Positions 18,251 through 27,872 of a stretch of 64,000 nt of DNA are shown one piece after another. The notes beneath the pieces were generated by a model. The model had not been told where the DNA came from. It made no database searches and worked only from the letters and a program-made list of their open reading frames with translations. Source of the DNA: RGIG5612 sp045616165 (GTDB lineage: Bacteria; Bacillota; Clostridia; Lachnospirales; Lachnospiraceae); NCBI GenBank assembly GCA_045616165.1, contig JAZLGF010000028.1:12373-76372 (forward strand). The letters are read 5' to 3'. Made by a program: the position numbers and the translations under genes. Position 1 is the stretch's first letter, and each line of letters starts with the position of its first letter.

Positions 18251-18284
18251 AAAAGCTTATGCAAATGCATAAGCTTTTTTTGTT
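18251..18284. terminator. Bidirectional-looking terminator between csp and polysaccharide deacetylase
   Basis: AAAAGCTTATGC (18251-18262) pairs with GCATAAGCTTTT (18267-18278) around a 4-base loop, followed by T residues. The convergent gene ends at 18288, and the A-rich left arm could serve it as well. Confidence 0.88.
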
Positions 18285-18287
18285 TTA

Positions 18288-19670
18288 TTATTTAGTTTCT
18301 GTAGCTGTGTAGTATTGAAGTCCCGCAGTAGGTGGGTTACCGGTTTTAGCTTGAATTAATTGTGATACGGTTACAAGCTGATAACCTTGTTCTACAATCC
18401 ATGGAAGAATTTGTTCTGTTGCTGTAGCCGTTGGGTCATATATGTTATGCATTAAAATTATGTTTCCATCAGCAATAGTACTTTTTATTTCATCACAAAT
18501 CGATGCAGCATTTCTAGTTTTCCAATCTTTTGTATCAACATTCCATTGAATTACTGGGATACCTTCGGATTCACAAACAGATCGAATAAGGTCTGTTGTT
18601 TCTCCACCAGGCGATCTAAAGACGGTTGGTCTTACGCCACATGAGTTTTCTATTGCATTATTTGCATGAACAATATCATTTTTATTAACTTCACCGCCCA
18701 TATGAATATGATCATATGTGTGACAGCCGATTTCATGTCCACCGTCGACCATCATTTTCATTTGTTCCGGATAAGATTCGGCACGATTACCAAGTTGGAA
18801 GAAGGTAGCATGGCCACCAATTTTGTTAAATGCTTCAATTATTCTTTGAGTAGAAGTTCCTGGTCCAGGACCATCGTCGTATGTAATTGCAACCATTGGT
18901 TTATTTGGGTCTACGCCATTCATGTCGATTGCTTTTGTGACATGGCCCTTAAAGGTCTTGCTCCAATCAGAACTTACTTTATCGTTAATGACGCTTCTAA
19001 TAGTAAAATAATAGGAATGATTCTCTTCTAAATTTTCAAGAAGATAATTTAAGGTTCCTTCTTGCTGATTTAGTGTTAGTTCTTCAGGTGCTAATTTAAG
19101 TATCGAATAATCTGCGAAATTTTCATTTTCAGAATATTTAATTTCATAGCTGGTTATTTTTTGTGAATCTATAAAACTTATAGTAAGTGAATTTTTTGAC
19201 TGGGTCATCGCATGGAAACCTTCTGGAAGAGTAGGAAATGTATAACCGCTTATTGTTTTACCATTTGATTGAACTTTTGATTTTTCGCTTCCTCTAGAAG
19301 CAATAATTTTATATTCAAAAAGAGTAGCACTAGGAAGGTCTGATTCTGTAAACAAAGTATCCTTACCTGGCTCTATTGTGGCAACTGTTTTATATTCGCC
19401 GTCTTCACCTTTTTTTTGAATCTCATATGTAGCGTCATTTTGTGTGCGCTTCCATGATAGAGTAATAGAAGAAGTGGTAGATTCAAATTTCAAGTTAGAA
19501 ACTTCTTTAACTTGAGCAAGTTTTTTTAATAAAAAAATTGTTCCAAAAACAAGTCCTACTAATACAACGAAAATAGATAGGGCAATAATAATAGACTTCC
19601 AGTTAAGTTTATGGTTTTTATGATTAGATTTTTTTCGTCTATTTCTATTCCTATTTCGCCTATTTGCCAT
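18288..19670 (-). CDS. Membrane-anchored polysaccharide deacetylase with fibronectin type III-like domains
   Basis: A 460-residue protein. After a very basic N-terminus there is one membrane helix (about 28-48), then two fibronectin-III-like beta modules (about 55-240), and a NodB deacetylase domain (about 255-440). NodB motifs are visible: TYDDGPG, the zinc-binding HTYDHIH, RSPGGE and the LMHNIYD motif near the end. It should de-N-acetylate a cell-surface polymer such as peptidoglycan or a secreted glycan outside the membrane. It lies 12 bases downstream of the hydrolase gene in a minus-strand group with mgtE. Confidence 0.9.
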   Translation of the reverse strand: MANRRNRNRNRRKKSNHKNHKLNWKSIIIALSIFVVLVGLVFGTIFLLKKLAQVKEVSNLKFESTTSSITLSWKRTQNDATYEIQKKGEDGEYKTVATIEPGKDTLFTESDLPSATLFEYKIIASRGSEKSKVQSNGKTISGYTFPTLPEGFHAMTQSKNSLTISFIDSQKITSYEIKYSENENFADYSILKLAPEELTLNQQEGTLNYLLENLEENHSYYFTIRSVINDKVSSDWSKTFKGHVTKAIDMNGVDPNKPMVAITYDDGPGPGTSTQRIIEAFNKIGGHATFFQLGNRAESYPEQMKMMVDGGHEIGCHTYDHIHMGGEVNKNDIVHANNAIENSCGVRPTVFRSPGGETTDLIRSVCESEGIPVIQWNVDTKDWKTRNAASICDEIKSTIADGNIILMHNIYDPTATATEQILPWIVEQGYQLVTVSQLIQAKTGNPPTAGLQYYTATETK

Positions 19671-19682
19671 TTATAACCTCAA

Positions 19683-20639
19683 TTAATGAATATACTTATC
19701 GATAAAGTTAAAAATTGAATTCCAGTACAGATCGCCACCGGCCCATTGACACGAAGCGTGTGCAGCATCTTTTATAGTTAGGATTTCTTTTGGACCTGGA
19801 TGGGCATCATAGTTTTCTTTTAGCATTGAATATGGAACAAATCTGTCAGCATCGCCCTGAACAAAAAACATAGGTAAAGAGGTGCGTTTTATTGCACCAA
19901 TGCTAAAGTTTTCTTTATAGATATTGATGTTTGTTTTTCTTTTTATTGGATGTGAAGCAAAACGAAGTATTATATGTGATGGTAAATTCTTTAAATCTTT
20001 AAGCACATGAAGAAATTGATCTCTCATTGAAGTATAGCCACAATCTTCGATTGCACATTTAACATTTTCTGGTAATTTCTCGCCTGCAACGTTCATAACG
20101 GTAGAAGCTCCCATCGAAATACCATATAAAACGATTTGAGGATTTGATAGTTCTTTATTTAATAAATCAATCCATTTAACAATATCAAGTCTTGAAAACC
20201 ATCCCATATCAATATAGTCGCCTTCGCTTTTTCCGTGACCTCTTGCATGAGGAATAAAGCAAGAAAAGCCTTTCTCGTAAAAATGCATTGCGCTATGGCA
20301 CATAATTAAAGGGTTGTTTTTATATCCATGACATATGATAACAAGCTTATTAGAGCCTTCGTTTATTGCAAGTTGGCCATAAAGCTTAAGACCATCAAAA
20401 GAAGTAATAGTTAATTCTTTAGTAGGGACTTCGTTTATCCATTCTTCATGTGTATCGCCAAGTTCAGTAAGTGGACGTTCTCCTTTTTTTGTTAGAGCAC
20501 TTCCGGATGCTGCATTGATTTTTGGATGACGAGCTATTGAATACTCATAAAAATAATTTCCAATTACAATGTCAGCTATGATAAATACAATTATTAAAAA
20601 AACAACGATACATAAAATAACAATAAGAAATAATGGCAC
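19683..20639 (-). CDS. Membrane-anchored alpha/beta hydrolase
   Basis: A 318-residue protein with an N-terminal membrane helix and an alpha/beta-hydrolase fold. The nucleophile elbow GISMGAS, the oxyanion region HGYKNNP, an acid in QGDADRFVP and the His in AHASCQW form a complete Ser-Asp-His triad. It resembles the YqkD/peptidase-S9-like hydrolases of Firmicutes. The substrate is unknown. Encoded between mgtE and the deacetylase on the minus strand. Confidence 0.85.
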   Translation of the reverse strand: MPLFLIVILCIVVFLIIVFIIADIVIGNYFYEYSIARHPKINAASGSALTKKGERPLTELGDTHEEWINEVPTKELTITSFDGLKLYGQLAINEGSNKLVIICHGYKNNPLIMCHSAMHFYEKGFSCFIPHARGHGKSEGDYIDMGWFSRLDIVKWIDLLNKELSNPQIVLYGISMGASTVMNVAGEKLPENVKCAIEDCGYTSMRDQFLHVLKDLKNLPSHIILRFASHPIKRKTNINIYKENFSIGAIKRTSLPMFFVQGDADRFVPYSMLKENYDAHPGPKEILTIKDAAHASCQWAGGDLYWNSIFNFIDKYIH

Positions 20640-20653
20640 GGTAAGTCACCCCT

Positions 20654-22012
20654 TTAAATTTGCAAAATAGCAACTGCTAAATTGAAGTAAATAAGTAAAG
20701 TCAAAGCGTCAACAATTGTCGTGATAAATGGGCTCGACATAACAGCCGGGTCAAATCCTATTTTATAAGCCAGCATTGGAAGGATACATCCAATGAGTTT
20801 TGCCATAACAACTGCGCAAAAGAGTGCAAGTGAGATTACACCTATCATTAAAATTCCGCCATCTCTTTGGAAAATCATCATCTTTCCAAAGTTAACGATA
20901 GCAAGTGCAAGACCACACATTACACCTACTCGAATTTCTTTCCATATAACTTTAAGAATGTCTTTAAATTCGACATCTTCCAAAGAAAGAGAACGAATTA
21001 TCGTAACAGAAGCTTGTCCACCACAGTTTCCACCAGTATCCATTAACATTGGAATAGCACCCGTAAGTATTATTGATGCGGAAAGGGCATCTTCAAATCT
21101 TGTAATGATGATTGATGTAAAAGTGGCAGAAATCATCAAGAATAAAAGCCAAGGTATACGAGCAAGGAAAGTTTGCCAAACGCTTGTCTGGAAATAAGGT
21201 TTATCTCCAGGACGAATAGCGGCCATCTTCTTGATATCCTCGGTAGCTTCTTCTTCCATGACATCGACAGCATCATCGATAGTAACGATACCAACTAGTC
21301 GATTTTCATCATCAACAACAGGCATTGCCAAAAGGTCGTATTTTGAGAACATTTGAGCAACATCTTCTTTGTCGGTGTGAGTATGGACGAAAATCATATT
21401 TGTCTCCATTATGTCGCTTATTAATGCGTCTTCTTCTGCGAGAAGTAAATCTTTTGCGGTGACTAGACCTAAAAGTTTACGGTTATAATCAGTAACATAA
21501 CAGGTATAAATAGTTTCTTTATCAACACCGGTACGACGAATTCTTGTAAGAGCATCAGAAACAGACATGTTCTTTCTAAGACTTACGTATTCGACAGTCA
21601 TAATAGAACCTGCACTATCATCAGGATATTGCAAGATTTTATTGATCATTGAACGTGTATCTGCGTCAGTGTTTGCTAAAATTCTTTTAACAACATTTGC
21701 AGGCATTTCATCAACGATGTCGGCAGCATCATCAAGGTACATCTCTTCCATGATTACACGGATTTCAGCATCTGAAAAACCTTTAATAAAATGCGCTTGA
21801 ACATCTGAATCCATTTCAACAAATGTATCAGCGGCTAGCTCTTTAGGTAATAATCTAAAGAGAATAGGTGATTTGTCTTTTGGAAAATCGTTAAGAATTG
21901 CTGCGATATCGGCAGGATTCATATCAACAAAAACATCTTTAAGTTTTGCAAACTTTTTCTCATCACAAAGGCTAAGAAGTTCATCTTGTGTTGGTAAATT
22001 TAAGTTCTCCAT
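20654..22012 (-). CDS. mgtE: Magnesium transporter MgtE
   Basis: A 452-residue MgtE: an N-terminal superhelical MgtE_N domain (about 1-130) with repeated DxxAxxxxxMP-type segments (DDAADIVDEMP), two CBS domains (about 135-255) and five membrane helices in the C-terminal third with the GGNCGGQAS pore region and a final LLIYFNLA helix. It is a Mg2+-gated channel in the cytoplasmic membrane. An AAAGGAGGA site precedes the start. No M-box-like riboswitch is visible in the short leader. Confidence 0.94.
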   Translation of the reverse strand: MENLNLPTQDELLSLCDEKKFAKLKDVFVDMNPADIAAILNDFPKDKSPILFRLLPKELAADTFVEMDSDVQAHFIKGFSDAEIRVIMEEMYLDDAADIVDEMPANVVKRILANTDADTRSMINKILQYPDDSAGSIMTVEYVSLRKNMSVSDALTRIRRTGVDKETIYTCYVTDYNRKLLGLVTAKDLLLAEEDALISDIMETNMIFVHTHTDKEDVAQMFSKYDLLAMPVVDDENRLVGIVTIDDAVDVMEEEATEDIKKMAAIRPGDKPYFQTSVWQTFLARIPWLLFLMISATFTSIIITRFEDALSASIILTGAIPMLMDTGGNCGGQASVTIIRSLSLEDVEFKDILKVIWKEIRVGVMCGLALAIVNFGKMMIFQRDGGILMIGVISLALFCAVVMAKLIGCILPMLAYKIGFDPAVMSSPFITTIVDALTLLIYFNLAVAILQI

Positions 22013-22053
22013 TTTTGTATCCTCCTTTCCTTAAAAATTTCAACAAAATAAGG

Positions 22054-22073
22054 CGTGTTCAAGAAAAAACACG
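22054..22073. promoter_or_regulatory. Inverted repeat upstream of mgtE
   Basis: CGTGTT (22054-22059) and AACACG (22068-22073) form an inverted repeat about 40 bases upstream of the mgtE start; candidate operator, weakly supported. Confidence 0.25.
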
Positions 22074-22126
22074 TTAATATAATATATTAATAAGGTTGAA
22101 AAGACAAGTAAAAAAGAGTATTATAT

Positions 22127-22163
22127 ATTCACGCACTAATTCATTAAAGCGTGAATGCGTGAA
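22127..22163. promoter_or_regulatory. Inverted/direct repeat operator candidate upstream of the SPFH gene
   Basis: ATTCACGC (22127-22134) is complementary to GCGTGAAT (22149-22156), and a second tandem copy GCGTGAA follows directly (22157-22163). The repeats lie in the divergent region about 30 bases before the SPFH gene start and could bind a dimeric regulator. Confidence 0.4.
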
Positions 22164-22191
22164 ACTAAAATTTCTATAAAGGAGAAAAGAT

Positions 22192-23292
22192 ATGGGACTT
22201 ATTAAAGCAGCTTTAGGTGCAGCAGGTGGAAGCTTAGCGGACACATGGAAAGAATGGTTTTACTGTGAGTCTTTAGATAAAGATACTCTTGTTGTTAAGG
22301 GTGAAAAAATGCTTGGTGCAAGGTCATCAAACAAAAAAGGAAATGACAATATTATTTCTAATGGTTCAGGCATTGTTGTTGCAGATGGTCAATGCATGAT
22401 TATTGTTGATCAAGGTAAGGTTGTTGAAGTTTGTGCTGAGCCAGGAGAATTTACTTTTGATTCATCAACTGAGCCAAGTCTTTTCTCAGGCAGCCTTGGT
22501 AAATCAATTGTTGATACATTTAAGGTAATGGGAAAACGTATTGGTTTTGGCGGTGATACGGGACATGACCAAAGAGTTTACTATTTTAATATTAAAGAGA
22601 TTTTAGATAATAAGTTTGGTACAGCAACACCTATTCCTTTTAGAGTAGTTGATAAAAATATTAATTTAGATATTGATGTATCTTTAAGATGTAATGGTAT
22701 TTATTCTTATAAAATTGCTGATCCAATTAAATTTTATACAAATGTTTGTGGAAATGTTTCAGATGAATACAAGAAATCTGAAATTGATGAGCAGTTAAAA
22801 ACTGAATTTATCGCAGCACTGCAACCTGCTTTTGCGCAGCTTTCTGGTTTAGGACTTCGTCCAAATGAAGTTATCGCACATAACACAGAACTCCAAGACG
22901 CTATGAATAAAGAACTCTCAGAAAAATGGGCAGAGCTTAGAGGACTTAGTGTTGTTTCAGTTTCTTTAGGAAGTGTTACTCTTCCAGAAGAGGATATGGA
23001 ACTTATTAAACAAACTCAGCGTGGAGCAGCTCTTAAAGATCCATCATTGGCAGCGGGCGTTTTAGCAGGAGCGCAAGCATCTGCTATGGAAGCGGCAGCT
23101 AATAATGAAGGCGGAGCAATGAATGGATTTGTTGGAATGGGAATGGCTATGAATGCTGGCGGAAATCTTTCAAATCTTTATGCTCAAGGCGCAGCACAAA
23201 ATCAAGCACAAGGAGGCTTTTGCCCTCAATGTGGAAAACCGGTTAGCCCAGATGCTAACTTCTGCACAAGCTGCGGAGCAAAACTTAAATAA
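22192..23292 (+). CDS. SPFH/band-7 domain protein with C-terminal zinc ribbon (YdjI-like)
   Basis: A 366-residue protein with an SPFH (stomatin/prohibitin) domain in the first 270 residues, an alanine/glycine/methionine-rich stretch and a C-terminal zinc ribbon (CPQCGKPVSPDANFCTSCG). It resembles Bacillus subtilis YdjI ('virion core protein'-like). In B. subtilis ydjG, ydjH and ydjI are encoded with the PspA homologue ydjF and help place it at the membrane. Here the ydjG- and ydjH-like genes follow but no pspA homologue is adjacent. Strong AAGGAG site. Confidence 0.85.
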   Translation: MGLIKAALGAAGGSLADTWKEWFYCESLDKDTLVVKGEKMLGARSSNKKGNDNIISNGSGIVVADGQCMIIVDQGKVVEVCAEPGEFTFDSSTEPSLFSGSLGKSIVDTFKVMGKRIGFGGDTGHDQRVYYFNIKEILDNKFGTATPIPFRVVDKNINLDIDVSLRCNGIYSYKIADPIKFYTNVCGNVSDEYKKSEIDEQLKTEFIAALQPAFAQLSGLGLRPNEVIAHNTELQDAMNKELSEKWAELRGLSVVSVSLGSVTLPEEDMELIKQTQRGAALKDPSLAAGVLAGAQASAMEAAANNEGGAMNGFVGMGMAMNAGGNLSNLYAQGAAQNQAQGGFCPQCGKPVSPDANFCTSCGAKLK

Positions 23293-23305
23293 TTTAGGAG
23301 TTTCA

Positions 23306-24397
23306 ATGGCTGACATCTTAGAATATAAATGCCCCCATTGTAGTGGAGCACTAACATTCGACAGTAATATACAGAAAATGAAATGCCCTTACTGCGATTC
23401 TGAAATCGACGTAGAGGCTCTTAAAGCATATGATGAAGATCTTGTAACTTTTAGCAAGGAAGAAGAAACCAATTGGCAAAATCCAGGTAAAATTTGGCAA
23501 GAAGGTGACACGCAAGGCCTTAGGGTTTATTCGTGCAAAACATGTGGTGGACAAATAATTGGCGATGCTAATTTAGGTGCTACTAGCTGCCCTTATTGTG
23601 GTAATCCGGTTGTTTTAATGGGACAGTTTGCCGGTGATATAAAGCCGGATTTTGTTATTCCTTTTAAACTTGATAAAGAAGCCGCTAAAAAGGCATATTT
23701 TGATTATTTAAAAGATAAAAAGTTACTTCCAAAATTATTTAAGAATAAAAATCATATCGATGAAATAAAAGGTTTATATGTACCTGTGTGGCTTTATGAT
23801 GCTGATTCAAACGGGGTTGCAAGATTTAAGGCAACAAAAGTTAGAACATGGATTGATACAAGAAATAGTTACACAGATACAAGCTATTACGATGTAATTA
23901 GGGACGGAAGTTTTAGTTTTTATAATGTTCCGGTTGATGGTTCTTCTAATATGCCGGATGAATTAATGCAGTCTATTGAACCTTTTGATTTTAGTGAAGC
24001 AGTAGATTTTCAGACAGCGTATCTTTCTGGATATTTTGCAGATAGATATGATGTTAATGCTAATGAAAATGAAAAAATAGCTAATAGCAGAATTAAAGAA
24101 ACAACGATAGAAGCTTTGCAAAGTACGGTTGGTGGCTATAATTCAGTTACTTTAGAAAGCTCTTCGGTCTCATTAGATAATGCTAAGGCAAAATATGCGA
24201 TGTATCCGATTTGGATATTGAATACGACTTATGATAAAAAACCTTATTTATTTTGCATGAATGCCCAGACAGGAAAGATGGTCGGAAATCTCCCAATTGA
24301 TAATGGAAAACTTTGGAGATACAGATTCTTATGGACTGGAATTTTTGCAGTTATAGTTTTTGTAGTTATTTTACTTTTGGGAATGTTTTTTGGGTGA
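23306..24397 (+). CDS. Zinc-ribbon membrane protein (YdjG-like)
   Basis: A 363-residue protein beginning with two zinc-ribbon modules: CPHCSGAL...CPYCDSEI near residues 9-34 and CKTCGGQI...CPYCGNPV near residues 76-97. A beta-rich domain follows and the C-terminus has a membrane helix (about 338-360). Start at 23306 is set by the TTAGGAG site. It is the B. subtilis YdjG-type partner of SPFH proteins and is probably a membrane-stress component. Close spacing to both neighbours indicates one operon. Confidence 0.8.
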   Translation: MADILEYKCPHCSGALTFDSNIQKMKCPYCDSEIDVEALKAYDEDLVTFSKEEETNWQNPGKIWQEGDTQGLRVYSCKTCGGQIIGDANLGATSCPYCGNPVVLMGQFAGDIKPDFVIPFKLDKEAAKKAYFDYLKDKKLLPKLFKNKNHIDEIKGLYVPVWLYDADSNGVARFKATKVRTWIDTRNSYTDTSYYDVIRDGSFSFYNVPVDGSSNMPDELMQSIEPFDFSEAVDFQTAYLSGYFADRYDVNANENEKIANSRIKETTIEALQSTVGGYNSVTLESSSVSLDNAKAKYAMYPIWILNTTYDKKPYLFCMNAQTGKMVGNLPIDNGKLWRYRFLWTGIFAVIVFVVILLLGMFFG

Positions 24398-24405
24398 GGT
24401 GAAAT

Positions 24406-25233
24406 ATGGTTAAGAAAATTACTTGTATTATACTTACATTTTCACTTATCTTACTTTTTAGCATTCCGGCATTAGCTAATCATGATATGCCTAATCTTGT
24501 TGATGACGCTAATCTTTTAACTGAGCAAGAATATGATGAGGTTTTAGAAAAATTAAATAGTGTTAGTGATAAATATTCCGTAAACATAGCAGTCGTTACC
24601 GTTAACGATACAAACGGACTTGATATAGAAGCTTTTGCCGATAATTACCAGGAAGAACATTACTCAAAAGAAGGTAGTAATGAACCAATTGATGGGGCAC
24701 TTCTTGTGATAGATATGAACCAAAGGCAATGGTACGTTACTACATACGGCGAAGGCGTAAGAGCTTTTACCGATTATGGAATTCAGCAGTTAGATAATGA
24801 ACTTATTTTATATTTACAAGATGGAGATTTTGCAGGAGCTTTTAGCGCTTTTGCAAATACAGCGGATAGTTATTTTGAAGCTGAAAGAGAAGGAGAGCCA
24901 ATTGATTATCAATCTAGTTCAGATTCATCACCTAAAGGAATTTCAACTAAGGGATGGATTATTAGAGCGGTGATTGCTATTCTAGCAGGTTTTGGACTTT
25001 CGTTTGCTGTTACAGGTTCGATGAAGAAAAAGATGAAAATGGTTGTGCCTGTAAATGATGCAAATAATTATATAGATACTGATAAATCAAAACTGAATAG
25101 AAGTTCAGATAGATTTTTATATCATAACTTAGTAGTTGTACCTCTACCTAGGGATAATGGACCAAAAGGCGGATCTAGTACCCATTTTTCTGCCGGCGGT
25201 TTTTCTCATGGTGGTGGCGGAGGCCATTTTTAA
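24406..25233 (+). CDS. TPM-domain membrane protein (YdjH/YgcG-like)
   Basis: A 275-residue protein with an N-terminal signal peptide (about 1-24), an extracytoplasmic TPM domain (about 28-165; VDDANLLTEQEYDEVL at its start, TTYGEGVRAFT inside), a membrane helix around residues 185-202 and a C-terminus ending in a glycine-rich HGGGGGHF tail. It resembles YdjH. The TPM domain was linked to phosphatase or acid-stress functions in other systems, but the role here is unknown. Eight bases after the zinc-ribbon gene. Confidence 0.85.
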   Translation: MVKKITCIILTFSLILLFSIPALANHDMPNLVDDANLLTEQEYDEVLEKLNSVSDKYSVNIAVVTVNDTNGLDIEAFADNYQEEHYSKEGSNEPIDGALLVIDMNQRQWYVTTYGEGVRAFTDYGIQQLDNELILYLQDGDFAGAFSAFANTADSYFEAEREGEPIDYQSSSDSSPKGISTKGWIIRAVIAILAGFGLSFAVTGSMKKKMKMVVPVNDANNYIDTDKSKLNRSSDRFLYHNLVVVPLPRDNGPKGGSSTHFSAGGFSHGGGGGHF

Positions 25234-25260
25234 TAAAGCATAGATTGTGGGGGAAAAACA

Positions 25261-25545
25261 ATGAGCAAAAAAATTAGAACACCAGAAGTTGAAGAATTTT
25301 TTAAGGCTATTTTAACATTGAAAGATGTTGAAGAGTGCTATACATTTTTTGGTGATGTATGCACTATGAATGAAATTTTGCTGTTTGCACAAAGATATGA
25401 AGTAGCAAAACTTTTAGGACAAAAGTACACATATCAGGAAATAGCTGAAAAGAGTGGAGCTAGTACCGCAACAATTAGTCGTGTTAAAAGATCAATTGAT
25501 GACGGCAACGGTGGATATGACTTGGTATTTAAAAGGATTAAATAA
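25261..25545 (+). CDS. YerC/YecD family TrpR-related DNA-binding protein
   Basis: A 94-residue TrpR-superfamily helix-turn-helix protein. The HTH is readable as KYTYQEIAEKSGASTATISRVKRSI, with the family segment FFKAILTLKDVEECYTFFGDVCT before it. It is probably a small repressor of unknown regulon. It lies 3 bases upstream of pcrA with GTGGGGG as ribosome binding site, an arrangement common in Clostridia. Confidence 0.9.
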   Translation: MSKKIRTPEVEEFFKAILTLKDVEECYTFFGDVCTMNEILLFAQRYEVAKLLGQKYTYQEIAEKSGASTATISRVKRSIDDGNGGYDLVFKRIK

Positions 25546-25548
25546 TTT

Positions 25549-27777
25549 ATGCTTCAAGGTTTAAACGATAAACAAAAAGAAGCGGTTCTTTATACGGAAG
25601 GGCCGCTTCTTATATTGGCTGGTGCTGGCTCAGGTAAGACCAGAGTTATTACAAATAGGATTGCATATCTCATTAAAGAAAAGAATGTGACTCCTAAGTC
25701 TATTTTGGCTATAACTTTTACTAATAAGGCAGCAGCAGAAATGAAAGAACGAATTGAAGCTGCCGTAGGATTGGATGCTGGCGGCGCATGGATAAGTACT
25801 TTCCATTCTGCATGCGTAAAAATATTAAGAAGCTATAGCCATCTTATTGGATACGAAAATAATTTTACAATTTATGATTCAGATGATCAAAAAACTGTAA
25901 TTAAAAATATATGTAAAAAGTTTGATATAGATACAAAGCGTTTTAAGGAAAAATGGTTTATGGGTCAGATTTCATCTGCAAAAGATGAATTAATTAGCGT
26001 AGATAAATTTGAATTAGACGCTTCAGGCGATTTTTATTTAGAAAAAGTTGCAAAGGTTTATAGAGAATATCAGTTAGAATTAAAAAGAAATAATGCTTTT
26101 GATTTTGATGATCTTATTGTAAAGACAATAGAACTTTTTAAGATGCATCCGGATATTTTAGAAAGATATCAAGACCGTTTTAAATATATTTCTGTTGATG
26201 AATATCAAGATACTAACACAGCTCAATTTACTTTTGTTAGCATGCTTGCAAAGAAATATAAAAACATTTGTGTTGTAGGAGATGACGACCAAAGTATTTA
26301 TAAATTCAGAGGTGCAAATATTGAAAATATCTTAAACTTTGAAAAAGTATTTCCTGGTGCAAAGGTTATAAGATTAGAGCAAAATTATCGTTCTACACAA
26401 AACATTTTGGATGCTGCAAACGCGGTTATTAAAAATAATAGAAATAGAAAATCGAAAACTCTTTGGACAGAACATGAAGCAGGTAGTCTTATAAAACTTT
26501 TCCAGGTTGATAATCCTTATGTTGAATCGGATAGAGTTGTTGCACAAATAAGAAAATATTTAAGTGAAGGATATAAGCTTAATGATTGCGCATGTTTATA
26601 TAGAACTAATGCACAGTCGCGTGCTCTTGAAGAAGCTTTTATTAGAGCCAATATTCCTTATAAGGTTGTAGGGGGTGTTAACTTCTATCAAAGAAAAGAA
26701 ATTAAGGATGTTTTAGCTTATCTTAAGACAATTGATAACGGAAGAGACGATATTGCAGTAAGAAGAATTATTAATGTGCCAAAGAGAGGCATTGGTGCTA
26801 GTACTGTAAATGCTATACAAAATGTTGCTGATGACAGAGGGATTAATTTCTTTTCTGCATTAGATGATGGAGTAAATGAAAGCTTATTTGGTAGAAGTTC
26901 AGAAAAATTAAGAGAGTTTAGAAACTTAATCGAGGACTTAAAAGATTTAGTTGGAAAGATTTCTCTTAAAGAATTAATTAATGAAGTTCTCGAAAAAAGC
27001 GGATATTTAAGAGATTTAGAAAATGAAAATACAGTTGAGTCAGAGACTCGTATTGATAACATTAATGAACTTGTTAACAAACTTGTTTTATATGAAGACA
27101 CTGCAGATGAGCCAAGTCTTAGTGGATTTTTAGAGGAAGTATCTTTAATTGCTGATATTGATTCATGGGATAGTGCGGAAACTTATGTTTCGCTTATTAC
27201 AATTCATTCAGCAAAGGGTTTGGAATTTACAAATGTATTTTTGTGTGGCATGGAAGATGGGCTGTTCCCGATGAATGCTGCTATTTGTTCAGAAGATGAA
27301 ACTGATCTTGAAGAAGAAAGACGCCTTGCGTATGTTGCAATAGCAAGGGCTATGAAAAATCTTGTAATTACTGCATCAAGAACAAGAATGATTCGTGGCG
27401 AGACTATGGTTTCTATTATTTCAAGATTTGTTAAAGAAATACCACAAAGCCTAATAGAAATTGATAAAGATAATATTTATATTACTTCTAAGCCAAGCGA
27501 ATATAATGGCTCAGTATCCGCTAAACCAAAAGCAAAAGAAAGCTTTGACAGAAAACCGTTTGCTCTTTTAAGCAAACCAGCGGGTCAATTTAGTAGTAAT
27601 TCTATTAAGGCTAAATTAGACTTTGATGTTGGAGATAGAGTAGAACATATGAAGTTTGGCGTTGGCGTTGTTGCCGATATAAAAGATGGTGGAAGAGATT
27701 GGGAAGTTACGGTAGATTTTGAGGAGTTTGGAACTAAGAAAATGTTTGCCTCTTTTGCTAAATTACAGAAGATTTAA
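25549..27777 (+). CDS. pcrA: ATP-dependent DNA helicase PcrA (UvrD/Rep family)
   Basis: A 742-residue SF1A helicase: Walker A AGAGSGKTRV near residue 24-33, motif Ia FTNKAAAEM, motif II VDEYQDTN, motif III GDDDQSIYKFRGA, motif IV EQNYRST, motif V HSAKGLEF and motif VI VAIARAMK. The C-terminal Tudor-like RNA-polymerase-binding module (VGDRVEHMKFGVGVV) is present. PcrA unwinds DNA in repair and replication-fork restart. Length is normal. Confidence 0.95.
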   Translation: MLQGLNDKQKEAVLYTEGPLLILAGAGSGKTRVITNRIAYLIKEKNVTPKSILAITFTNKAAAEMKERIEAAVGLDAGGAWISTFHSACVKILRSYSHLIGYENNFTIYDSDDQKTVIKNICKKFDIDTKRFKEKWFMGQISSAKDELISVDKFELDASGDFYLEKVAKVYREYQLELKRNNAFDFDDLIVKTIELFKMHPDILERYQDRFKYISVDEYQDTNTAQFTFVSMLAKKYKNICVVGDDDQSIYKFRGANIENILNFEKVFPGAKVIRLEQNYRSTQNILDAANAVIKNNRNRKSKTLWTEHEAGSLIKLFQVDNPYVESDRVVAQIRKYLSEGYKLNDCACLYRTNAQSRALEEAFIRANIPYKVVGGVNFYQRKEIKDVLAYLKTIDNGRDDIAVRRIINVPKRGIGASTVNAIQNVADDRGINFFSALDDGVNESLFGRSSEKLREFRNLIEDLKDLVGKISLKELINEVLEKSGYLRDLENENTVESETRIDNINELVNKLVLYEDTADEPSLSGFLEEVSLIADIDSWDSAETYVSLITIHSAKGLEFTNVFLCGMEDGLFPMNAAICSEDETDLEEERRLAYVAIARAMKNLVITASRTRMIRGETMVSIISRFVKEIPQSLIEIDKDNIYITSKPSEYNGSVSAKPKAKESFDRKPFALLSKPAGQFSSNSIKAKLDFDVGDRVEHMKFGVGVVADIKDGGRDWEVTVDFEEFGTKKMFASFAKLQKI

Positions 27778-27825
27778 CCCTTTTCGTAACATTTTTAAAT
27801 TTTTGTGAACAATATTGCCGATATG

Positions 27826-27854
27826 TTGAAATAAGCTTTTTTTTAAGGTATTAT
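27826..27854 (+). promoter_or_regulatory. Predicted promoter upstream of the small membrane protein and rlmD
   Basis: TTGAAA (27826-27831), 17-base spacer, TATTAT (27849-27854). Confidence 0.55.
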
Positions 27855-27872
27855 TTTAGTGAGGTGAATATT

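Noticed and set aside
18079..18270. Minus-strand frame over the cold-shock gene
   Set aside because: It overlaps a highly conserved csp gene and runs through the terminator hairpin; product is Leu-rich and shows no motif.
22013..22191. M-box or other magnesium riboswitch before mgtE
   Set aside because: The leader is short and contains only small inverted repeats, without the conserved multi-helix structure.
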